DNA of 35,443 nucleotides from Euryarchaeota archaeon UBA443. Lineage in GTDB: Archaea > Thermoplasmatota > Poseidoniia > Poseidoniales > Poseidoniaceae. The translations under genes were made by a program, and so were the position numbers. Shown piece by piece: positions 16,883 through 24,143 of this stretch (its first letter is position 1; every line of letters begins with the position of its first letter). The notes beneath the pieces were generated by a model, which made no database searches, was not told the DNA's origin, and worked only from the letters and a program-made list of their open reading frames with translations. The stretch lies in assembly GCA_002499195.1 (NCBI GenBank), contig DAKS01000045.1, positions 1 to 35,443 of the forward strand. The letters are read 5' to 3'.

Positions 16883-19396
16883 ATGATTGCCAAACCCGGC
16901 GTTCAGGAGAAGGTGCTATTGCATCTTCTTGATTATGCTGATTTCAAAGAGAAGGTGGAAGTTCCTTTTGCCCTATCTCAAATGGGGATTGCCAACGCAG
17001 TAGCCATTGCACGGTCCAACGTTCCTCGTGCAATATCTGGTTTGAGAGATCAAGGGTTGCTCGTTGAACGACAAGCCCACGTTCAAGGTGTAAGTCGAAA
17101 ACGAAAGGCCTACTTTCTAACCGATTCAGGAATTATCACTGCGGAAGAAACGTGGGGGCGACTTAGAGAATTCCAATTCCGTTGTATTAACGCTGAGGGC
17201 GAAACAGTCTCGACCTCTCTTGGTGCAGCGCATGAAGTACTTCCGTTCACGATGCGTCCAGTCGATATCATTCGTTATTTGGATGATAATCTCATACTCG
17301 ATGTACGCTCGCTCTCTGAGGATCTAATCGAACGAGATTTATCAAAACAAGTTGAGAAGCAACTGGTAACATCGCTCGGTGATTTACCTCGATTACGTCA
17401 TTTCTTTGGTCGAGAAAAAGAATTGGACAACATGGTCAATCTTCTTGATGCAAGGGCAACTACGTTGATGATTCCTGGTATAGCAGGAATTGGTAAAACC
17501 ACGATTGCGGCAAAACTGATCGAACGATTCATGCACAGAAGGAATCTTCTGTATCATCGTTGTCAAGATTGGGAAGGATCTCGTGCCCTGTTTGAATCAT
17601 TAGCTGAATGGTTGCTCAATATTGGTGATTCCTCATTCGCAGATTATCTCGCGGCTACGCCAGTACCAAAACCGGATGATGCGGCTAGAATTCTCATCGA
17701 TTCTTTAGAGAACACACCTACTCTCATCGTCATCGATGATTTCCACAAGGTTTCCGATGCGATTCTTTTCCAAACTATCCAATCGATGACACTCGGTTTG
17801 CTTGGTAGTGAAGAATCGATCGGATTGGTCATCTTTTCCCGTTCTTTCAAGCCAGTAGTACCTACAAAAGACGCGGAGGGCCGAATCACAAGTCTTGTTC
17901 TTCCACTCGACGGACTTGACTCTGAATCTGCTCGTAACCTTCTCACTGGATTTGAGGATTTGTCAACCGAACAATGGCTCCACATTCACGGATTGTCTCG
18001 AGGCCACCCCTTGGTCTTGGAACTCATCAATCGTGGAGCCTCAGCAGGGGCATTCCACGATACACTCGAACATTATGTTACCAAGGAGATTTTCTCCAAA
18101 CTTTCTGCTGAGCAGAAACGTGTCCTCACAGTTCTTTCTATCTTCAGAGAAGCGGTATCTTTGGATGCCCTTCTCGCTCATGAATTGGACGTTGATGTTC
18201 TGGATAGTCTTGTTGAGCAAGGACTTGCCCGTCAAGTCGATACCGATGTCTATGACGTCCACGATTTGATTCGAGAATTCCTCGTTCGTAGTATCGATGA
18301 TCAAACCAAGCAATCCGTTCACAGCAATTGCGCCTTATACTACAGCAAACTCAGCAAGTCATCGGAGACGACATTGGAACAAATTTACCATGAACTTGCT
18401 TCAGAACATGAACAGGAAGCAATCGAAAAGATTGTTGAATTTGGTCGACATCTTGTTTCGCAAGGCCATCTTGAATTGTTAAGTCTTATCGAGAGTGTAA
18501 ATATTGAGCGCCTGCAATCCTCTTTGATGGCTCCAATGATGCAGCTTCAAGGCGATATTTTACTCATGCTTGGTCGATTCGAACAAGCGTCAACAATTTT
18601 CGAAACAGCGAGTAAAGCAGCAAAGGATGCGAAACTTCCAGTCGTTTACTCAGAGATTCTTGGTTCACAAGCTGATATCGCAATGAAACAAGGTCAAACA
18701 GACAAAGCCTTGTCTGCACACAAAGAAGCCCTAGAGGTTCAGGTTGAACTCGGAGATGCAAAAGGGGCTGCTCGAACATACAACAACATGGGATATCTGT
18801 ATCGTAGGAAAAACGATCGAGCAAAGGCTTTGGAGGCTTACTCCGAAGTTGAAGCAATCATCAGTAACGATGAATCACTTCTGAGTGCTCAAATTATTCT
18901 AGGTCGATCACTTCTTGATCTAGGAGAAGTTGAACGTGCTCGAAAACATGCATTCGAAGCATTTGAGCGAACCGATAAAGCCGATGATTTACTTGCTCAC
19001 GCCCGTGCACAGGCTTTGCTTGGCCGATATCATGCGAAGATGAATGACGCTGAAACTTCGATGCATCATTATACAGAATCATTGAACATAATGTCCGATG
19101 TCGGGGATCCGGTGTCGATGGTAGAACTGATGATTCTCTTAGGAGAGGTTCATGAGGACAGTGGGCGAAGTGAGGAAGCGCTTGAGAGGTATCGTGAAGC
19201 ACTGATTATCGCCGAAGCGAATGATTTGCGTATGCAGATAGGTGAATTGTTGTCAAAACTTGGTGGCGTAGCTCCAGACCGACAACGTCGAATGGAATAT
19301 TTGCAAAGGGCATTATCTGTATTCAGAGAATTAGGTGCGCGTACACGTATGCGAGAAGTGCAATCACAAGTTCACTCCGCAATCATGGGCCGTTAG
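16883..19396 (+). CDS. Winged-helix / STAND-type ATPase / TPR regulator
   Basis: An 837-residue cytoplasmic protein with three parts. Residues 1-100 look like a winged helix-turn-helix (VPRAISGLRDQGLLVER, then a GVSRKRKAYFLT wing-like strand), as in MarR-like DNA-binding domains. Residues 185-480 form a P-loop NTPase with Walker A GIAGIGKTT (199-207, Lys205), Walker B LIVIDDF (Asp285/286) and a GLSRGHPLVLELI element typical of STAND/NB-ARC ATPases. From about 530 to the end are tetratricopeptide-like helices, for example TYNNMGYLYRRKNDRAKALEAY and EALERYREALIIAE. The architecture matches MalT/AfsR-like signal-responsive regulators, except that the DNA-binding domain is N-terminal rather than C-terminal as in MalT. 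It starts 15 bases after the beta-helix gene and is probably co-transcribed. The stop overlaps the stop of the convergent pilin gene. The ligand and DNA target are unknown. Confidence 0.88.
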   Translation: MIAKPGVQEKVLLHLLDYADFKEKVEVPFALSQMGIANAVAIARSNVPRAISGLRDQGLLVERQAHVQGVSRKRKAYFLTDSGIITAEETWGRLREFQFRCINAEGETVSTSLGAAHEVLPFTMRPVDIIRYLDDNLILDVRSLSEDLIERDLSKQVEKQLVTSLGDLPRLRHFFGREKELDNMVNLLDARATTLMIPGIAGIGKTTIAAKLIERFMHRRNLLYHRCQDWEGSRALFESLAEWLLNIGDSSFADYLAATPVPKPDDAARILIDSLENTPTLIVIDDFHKVSDAILFQTIQSMTLGLLGSEESIGLVIFSRSFKPVVPTKDAEGRITSLVLPLDGLDSESARNLLTGFEDLSTEQWLHIHGLSRGHPLVLELINRGASAGAFHDTLEHYVTKEIFSKLSAEQKRVLTVLSIFREAVSLDALLAHELDVDVLDSLVEQGLARQVDTDVYDVHDLIREFLVRSIDDQTKQSVHSNCALYYSKLSKSSETTLEQIYHELASEHEQEAIEKIVEFGRHLVSQGHLELLSLIESVNIERLQSSLMAPMMQLQGDILLMLGRFEQASTIFETASKAAKDAKLPVVYSEILGSQADIAMKQGQTDKALSAHKEALEVQVELGDAKGAARTYNNMGYLYRRKNDRAKALEAYSEVEAIISNDESLLSAQIILGRSLLDLGEVERARKHAFEAFERTDKADDLLAHARAQALLGRYHAKMNDAETSMHHYTESLNIMSDVGDPVSMVELMILLGEVHEDSGRSEEALERYREALIIAEANDLRMQIGELLSKLGGVAPDRQRRMEYLQRALSVFRELGARTRMREVQSQVHSAIMGR

Positions 19397-19863
19397 AACA
19401 TAGGGCGATCAAGTTCGAGTGAAATCACACCGTTGTGATAGACAACCCAAATCGCTTCAACTCCAGCCAAATCAACAATTCCTGTATGGGGAGAGGATGC
19501 CGTTCCCGATAATGATCGCTCAGTATCCAATTCACCTTGCGCATCGTGTAAAATCAGTAGAGTGTCGGTTAATTCAAGCGTAAATTGAGACTCATCTGCT
19601 TCTGTAGCTCTCCAATAAACTCGTTCAGCATAAGATGAATTGTCAATCCGACTTGCAATATCCGTACGTTCAATTGCAGCCGATAAATCGTTCATGTTAG
19701 CGTCGATTGCTTCGACATTCCAACGTTCTCGAGTTGCAGTTTCAATATCATAAATCCACAAACTGAACATGGTTAAGAGAAGAACACCAAGCAAGAATGT
19801 GAACACATAACCAAGTTCTGTTGCAGCACCTTCTCGATTCCTCTGCATGGATGTGATGTTCAA
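19393..19863 (-). CDS. Small pilin-like protein with class III signal peptide
   Basis: About 156 residues, starting MNITSMQRNREGAATELGY followed by a long hydrophobic helix (VFTFLLGVLLLTMFSLWIY) and a polar, mostly beta-predicted remainder. A short charged leader, a Gly-Ala junction, an acidic residue at about +5 and a hydrophobic helix is the pattern of archaeal prepilins cut by a PibD/FlaK-type peptidase. The TTG at 19863 is chosen because GAGGTGAT, an eight-base complement of the archaeal 16S tail, sits just upstream, and because the TTGA overlaps the previous stop codon; ATG 19848 is the alternative. It is the last gene of a three-gene pilin run, and its stop codon overlaps that of the convergent STAND gene. 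Likely a minor pilin. Confidence 0.72.
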   Translation of the reverse strand: MNITSMQRNREGAATELGYVFTFLLGVLLLTMFSLWIYDIETATRERWNVEAIDANMNDLSAAIERTDIASRIDNSSYAERVYWRATEADESQFTLELTDTLLILHDAQGELDTERSLSGTASSPHTGIVDLAGVEAIWVVYHNGVISLELDRPMF

Positions 19864-22046
19864 GCGATCACCTCTGAAACATGTGCATCCAATGTTGAAA
19901 TTTGTAATGAGAATTGTATAGGTTGGCCACCGGTGTGCCACACGGATTCCATTGTTCCGAATCCGGGGTCAGGCACCCAGCCAACATAATCTGAGAGTAA
20001 ATCCAATCGGCCAGGATAGATCGTCCAATCTTCACTTGCTTCCAAGCCTTGAGTTGAAGATTGAGCAATTGCACCTCCATACGGTTCAGACCAACCACGA
20101 CGAACCTCGTAGGCAACATCACTCGCAAGTGAAGTTCGCTTCGCAAGTGTCACCTCCATGGCTAGGACCCCTCCTCCTACTGCGGAATCACTGGTTGGAT
20201 GAAGAGCAGGTATTGTCGCAGCAAATCGCGGCCCAGGACCACCACGATCGGTTGGTGCAACGACAACTGTTGGATTGAATTCAGGATGATTTGTCAATAC
20301 TGCGCCTCCACTCATCGCAACCTCCATGCCGGTAACTGAGGATTCGAATTCATACACAAATCGGGAAATCTGCATGACCCAAGCACTACCGATTGGAGTG
20401 TATGGTTCTTCGACGATGAGTCCATACAGTTCAATGTGCATACTTGCAGGGTAAGTTCCTGACTTCCAAGCCTCTTGTAAATCGACGATGCTGCGACCCC
20501 CCATACTCGGCCATGGCATGGTTAAATCGACCCAGCCAGAGGCGGTAACGTCGATGGAAACGCAACGTCTTGCACCGTCATGGAATCCATCATGGAGTCC
20601 GATCGATCCTTGTTCAATAATCGCATAAATACCATGTCCTTTACTGGTGTTCACATAAACAGATTCACTATTGACTGGAATTGTTACTGACTCCCCATGG
20701 TCAAGGACTGTTTCGTTCTCCAAAAGCGTTGATGCATTGATGATGGATTGTTGACCATTGCTTCGTAATTCCAAATTGAAACTGTTTGAATTGTTTGAAT
20801 GCATTTGCAATCCAGATTCCATGCCCGTATCGGTAGCACCTAATTCATAGACGCCAATGGGTGATTCAGCGCTTGTCCATACAACTGAAATTGGTACATT
20901 ACTCTGCAATGCGCTCGCTCCATCAATCCCCGTTGGAGGCCATTCAATGCTGTAACTACTCATCTCATCGATCGTAATTCCAGAGCCTCTCCATGTTACT
21001 GTAGCAGGGTCGTTATTTGGATTAGAGAGTAAGAGGTGACCATCATGTGCTGGTGGAATGAAAGAAGTTCCATGAATTGAGCCTGTTAGACTCTTCCACG
21101 TTGTTGATCCTTCACTGCCTATGGATAGCATCAATTGGGCATCGGTTGTTGTCGTAACGTGAACCACTTGCGGCGTGTTTAGATTGAGTGTCTTTGTCCA
21201 ACTGGTACGAACATTCAGAAGATCTGATGTAAGCGCAACCTCAGTAAAGTCACCAAATTCCCCATTTCCATGAACCATCATCAATTCTTCTGCAACGATG
21301 TTCATGTGAATTGTACCTGCTGGTAACGGCAGTGCCCATGAGCGTCCCAATCCGTTTGCATTAGCATCAGTAGGACGGACTTCCGTTGTTCCAACATCAC
21401 CTCTCATCCAATAAACGACGAGTTCTTGAGAGGACTCAATCGTCCAATCTGCATTGTCAAACGTCCACTCTTGTACATCATCAACAAACAACTTTGCTGT
21501 TTCTTGCACTACATCATCACGAAGTATATCGATTTCAATCGGCCCAAGAGGGAAACTGAGTCCAGGTTTTGTTGTTAAAATAACACTATCTGCCCATGCA
21601 GGCATTGTGTAATGATAGGGGCGTTCTGGTCCCAATCGGAGATCAGAAAAGCAGGCTGTCGAAGAAGTGGATTCAGGATGTCGGATTTTGAGTATGTCAT
21701 CATAATCCAATACATCACGGACGCGGAAGGAATGATCTTCCTGCCATGTGGATGAATACCACATGCCACTACGCATCATATCCCACGACAGAGATCCATC
21801 AACTGGGACGAATTCTTGAGTGACAATATCCCCGGGCATTCCTTGTTCGGAAAGAGTAGTTGTTTGCTGATTGAAATGTGTCATCTGAGCCGACATATCG
21901 TGTCGCTCAACGCTTCCTTCCAATTCTTCGATTACAGGAATCATTGTGACCATCATCAAACTAATGATAGAAATGACACCACCAAAGAGCAAGACTGTGG
22001 CGATAGCTGCCGAAACAGCTTCCTCATTACGATGAAGTTCAATCAC
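19860..22046 (-). CDS. Large pilin-like surface protein (728 residues)
   Basis: Begins with a GTG at 22046 (MIELHRNEEAVSAAIATV), then a hydrophobic helix (about residues 12-38) and a Ser/Thr-rich extracellular region of nearly 690 residues with no second membrane helix. The N-terminus NEEAVSAAIATVLLFGGVI matches the archaeal type IV pilin/archaellin-like class III signal peptide. Most archaeal pilins have 120-250 residues, so this one is unusually long. The GTG overlaps the stop codon of the upstream pilin gene as GTGA, so translation is probably coupled. The C-terminal part resembles tandem beta-sandwich modules, but no named domain was recognised. It could be a tip or adhesive minor pilin, or simply a surface protein held by an uncut pilin-type anchor. 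Confidence 0.75.
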   Translation of the reverse strand: MIELHRNEEAVSAAIATVLLFGGVISIISLMMVTMIPVIEELEGSVERHDMSAQMTHFNQQTTTLSEQGMPGDIVTQEFVPVDGSLSWDMMRSGMWYSSTWQEDHSFRVRDVLDYDDILKIRHPESTSSTACFSDLRLGPERPYHYTMPAWADSVILTTKPGLSFPLGPIEIDILRDDVVQETAKLFVDDVQEWTFDNADWTIESSQELVVYWMRGDVGTTEVRPTDANANGLGRSWALPLPAGTIHMNIVAEELMMVHGNGEFGDFTEVALTSDLLNVRTSWTKTLNLNTPQVVHVTTTTDAQLMLSIGSEGSTTWKSLTGSIHGTSFIPPAHDGHLLLSNPNNDPATVTWRGSGITIDEMSSYSIEWPPTGIDGASALQSNVPISVVWTSAESPIGVYELGATDTGMESGLQMHSNNSNSFNLELRSNGQQSIINASTLLENETVLDHGESVTIPVNSESVYVNTSKGHGIYAIIEQGSIGLHDGFHDGARRCVSIDVTASGWVDLTMPWPSMGGRSIVDLQEAWKSGTYPASMHIELYGLIVEEPYTPIGSAWVMQISRFVYEFESSVTGMEVAMSGGAVLTNHPEFNPTVVVAPTDRGGPGPRFAATIPALHPTSDSAVGGGVLAMEVTLAKRTSLASDVAYEVRRGWSEPYGGAIAQSSTQGLEASEDWTIYPGRLDLLSDYVGWVPDPGFGTMESVWHTGGQPIQFSLQISTLDAHVSEVIA

Positions 22047-23086
22047 CCATTCACCACCAATCTTCGAACATCTATTTCCAAGGAGAGTGCTTGGCCTTGA
22101 GTCTCTACAGTCAGACCATCGCTTCCACTTGCACGCTGATATGGAGTGATGCCTACAAATTCACCCAGAGTTCCAGCAGCCCTATTGATAGTATAATCAT
22201 TCAACCAGGTGTCATGATACTGTGGGTCAATGACCGAGTGTAACGTGTTTGTGACTTTTATTTTGAGATTGTACGATTCACCAGTGAATAATTGAATTGG
22301 TCCAAGAGATTCTACTTTGAATCCTACATTTGGCCCATTTCCAAGAGTTTCCTCTAGACGGATATCTGTTAGGACAATCGAAAGCCGAGTTGAACCGTCA
22401 ACAAGCGTATCAAGTCGTAAACGAGGTGCTTCCTCTATGGACCATGAAGTGGATGGGTCCTTCGAAATTCGAGCACCGTTGATGAGTGCAATCTGATTCA
22501 TTCCACCATCGATGGCAGTATTGATGCTGATTCCTGAGAGGGCAAAACGCGACCATCGGTGGACTTGATCTCCTGCCGCATTGTAGAAATCGATAATAAG
22601 GAATGATTCGCTATCCAAATCGTGATCGATGGTAATCCATTCAAAACTCGAAGTGACCGAAAATTCTGAAATATTTGTAGGGCTTTGGACGATGATATTT
22701 GTGACAGATTCATTGAGCGCAAGGAATTCAAATGAACTAGCGTTCAATTCAATCACATCCACAACCTCAAATGGCGTTAAATCCGATGCTATCACCCATT
22801 CTTCGACATGATTGGCGGGATTTATGGAAGATGATTTCAATGACAATGCTTGACGAGTTCCAGTCCCGTCCGGAGAGTCTCCTACAACATCGATGCGATC
22901 TTCGACCCGGTCGGCAATGTTGCTCGCACTGTTCCAATTTGTGTTGTCATTAAAGGCGACGAGGTAAGGGTTGAGGAAAACCCAAACCCCTCCCATGATG
23001 GTAATAACCATCGCAAGCATCATGATAACGCCGAGGATTTCACTTACGGCATCGTCATCTTTCGCAGTGCTTTGGCGACGCGTCAT
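22043..23086 (-). CDS. Archaeal type IV pilin N-terminal domain protein
   Basis: A 347-residue protein starting MTRRQSTAKDDDAVSEILG, then GVIMMLAMVITIMGGVWVFL. 'AVSEILGVIMMLA' closely follows the archaeal Pilin_N (DUF1628-type) consensus, which is cleaved by prepilin peptidase and packed into a filament core through its hydrophobic helix. The ectodomain (about 45-347) is longer than that of a typical pilin and contains two or three beta-rich segments. ATG 23086 is preferred over an upstream in-frame ATG at 23122: a GAGGGGAGGTT purine run directly precedes it and the leader is then of normal length. It is the first of three coupled pilin-like genes and lies 63 bases after the YycJ-like gene. 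No assembly ATPase or platform gene is in the window. Confidence 0.82.
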   Translation of the reverse strand: MTRRQSTAKDDDAVSEILGVIMMLAMVITIMGGVWVFLNPYLVAFNDNTNWNSASNIADRVEDRIDVVGDSPDGTGTRQALSLKSSSINPANHVEEWVIASDLTPFEVVDVIELNASSFEFLALNESVTNIIVQSPTNISEFSVTSSFEWITIDHDLDSESFLIIDFYNAAGDQVHRWSRFALSGISINTAIDGGMNQIALINGARISKDPSTSWSIEEAPRLRLDTLVDGSTRLSIVLTDIRLEETLGNGPNVGFKVESLGPIQLFTGESYNLKIKVTNTLHSVIDPQYHDTWLNDYTINRAAGTLGEFVGITPYQRASGSDGLTVETQGQALSLEIDVRRLVVNG

Positions 23087-23149
23087 AACCTCCCCTCGTT
23101 CACTGTAGTTATTCGGCTGCATTTAGGCATTGACCTGAACGTTGTTGAT

Positions 23150-23974
23150 TCAAGGCAATTCTCGTTGAATACGTTGGATGGCGTTTGTTGCAAATCCGTC
23201 ACCATCTCGACGGCCAATGAAGTGAGAAAAGTGCGGGCCATCTTGCGATGAAATGTTGATGTCTCCTTCGAATACCTCATCGATTTTAAACAAAACAGCC
23301 GATTCTGCGATATGTGGGGCGTTGTTCATCTCCGAGAGATGTGTCAAAGTAATGCTTCGAGTTGCATCGGTACAAACTTGATTGAGGAATTCTCCTGTTT
23401 GAGCGTTAGATAAGTGACCGCCTCGGCCAGAAATACGGTCCTTGAGTGATGCAGGGTATGGCCCCGACATCAACCGTTTCCGATCGTAGTTTGCTTCTAC
23501 CGCGATGTGCTGGCATCCTCGGACATGGTGAACGAGTTCATCGGTCCAACTGCCTAAGTCAGTAATGATAGCTGAACGTTCACCGCCATGGCTAGCAACA
23601 AAAGCAACATTATCTGCTCCAGAATGTGGGACTGGAACGGGTAATAGTGAGATTCCTTGGCTAAACTGAAGAACATCAAGTGCTTCGAAATGATGGGTTA
23701 AGTCGGTCAAGAGTCCAAGTTCAGCCACGGTTCGATGGTTGGCAAATACTGGAATTCCCCATCGCTTTTGAGCAATCAGGGCGCCTCCACCATGATCGCC
23801 GTGGTGATGGGTAATGACGATCGCCTCCAAATCCGCTGGAGATACATCGAGCATGTTCAATCGTTTTTCCAGTTGGACTCCACTAAAGCCTTGGTCTACG
23901 AGGATGTGAGACGAACCAGAACTAAGGAGCGTGGCATTACCACGGCTACCTGTTCCAAGGTGCGTAATTGACAT
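23150..23974 (-). CDS. YycJ-type metallo-beta-lactamase-fold hydrolase
   Basis: 274 residues from the ATG at 23974, a cytoplasmic protein. It begins MSITHLGTGSRGNATLL, the usual first strand of the YycJ/WalJ group. It carries the metal-binding motif THHHGDH (His56, His58, Asp60, His61), later PHSGAD, ITDLGSW, the GRGGHLSN segment and LTHLSEMNNAPHIA, all in the family order. Bacterial WalJ/YycJ proteins have been reported as nucleases, but the activity of archaeal members is not established, so only the fold and subgroup are claimed. An in-frame ATG at 23980 and more distal starts up to 24022 are possible. The gene is divergent from the calcium-repeat protein and is followed after 63 bases by the pilin run; a link to pilins is not evident from its sequence. 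Confidence 0.88.
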   Translation of the reverse strand: MSITHLGTGSRGNATLLSSGSSHILVDQGFSGVQLEKRLNMLDVSPADLEAIVITHHHGDHGGGALIAQKRWGIPVFANHRTVAELGLLTDLTHHFEALDVLQFSQGISLLPVPVPHSGADNVAFVASHGGERSAIITDLGSWTDELVHHVRGCQHIAVEANYDRKRLMSGPYPASLKDRISGRGGHLSNAQTGEFLNQVCTDATRSITLTHLSEMNNAPHIAESAVLFKIDEVFEGDINISSQDGPHFSHFIGRRDGDGFATNAIQRIQRELP

Positions 23975-24143
23975 CCCCATCCGAATCGTTCCGAGGCGAG
24001 TGCAGACGGATATTGAATACACCGCTTCAAATGGATGATTTGTGCCTGTTTCATCCCTCTTTCATTGCGACGGTGTATGAACAACGCTCCATCATTGCTA
24101 TAAGCGTGGAGACGAGGAGTTTGGATAGGGCGTTAGGCCGTAG
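23975..24143 (+). promoter_or_regulatory. Divergent region between YycJ-like and calcium-repeat protein genes
   Basis: The largest gene-free stretch in the window (up to 169 bases). On the plus strand, TTGCTATAAG (24095-24104) is a good archaeal TATA box. It predicts transcription start near 24125-24130, giving a short leader before the start codon at 24144-24153. AGGTGAT at 24142-24148 could be a ribosome binding site if the TTG at 24153 is the true start. No convincing TATA box was seen for the minus-strand gene. Confidence 0.5.
24095..24104 (+). promoter_or_regulatory. TATA box of the calcium-repeat protein gene
   Basis: TTGCTATAAG, 40-50 bases upstream of the start codon, is close in sequence to TTGTTAAAAG before aglB. 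This is the spacing expected for a promoter with a short leader. Confidence 0.5.
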
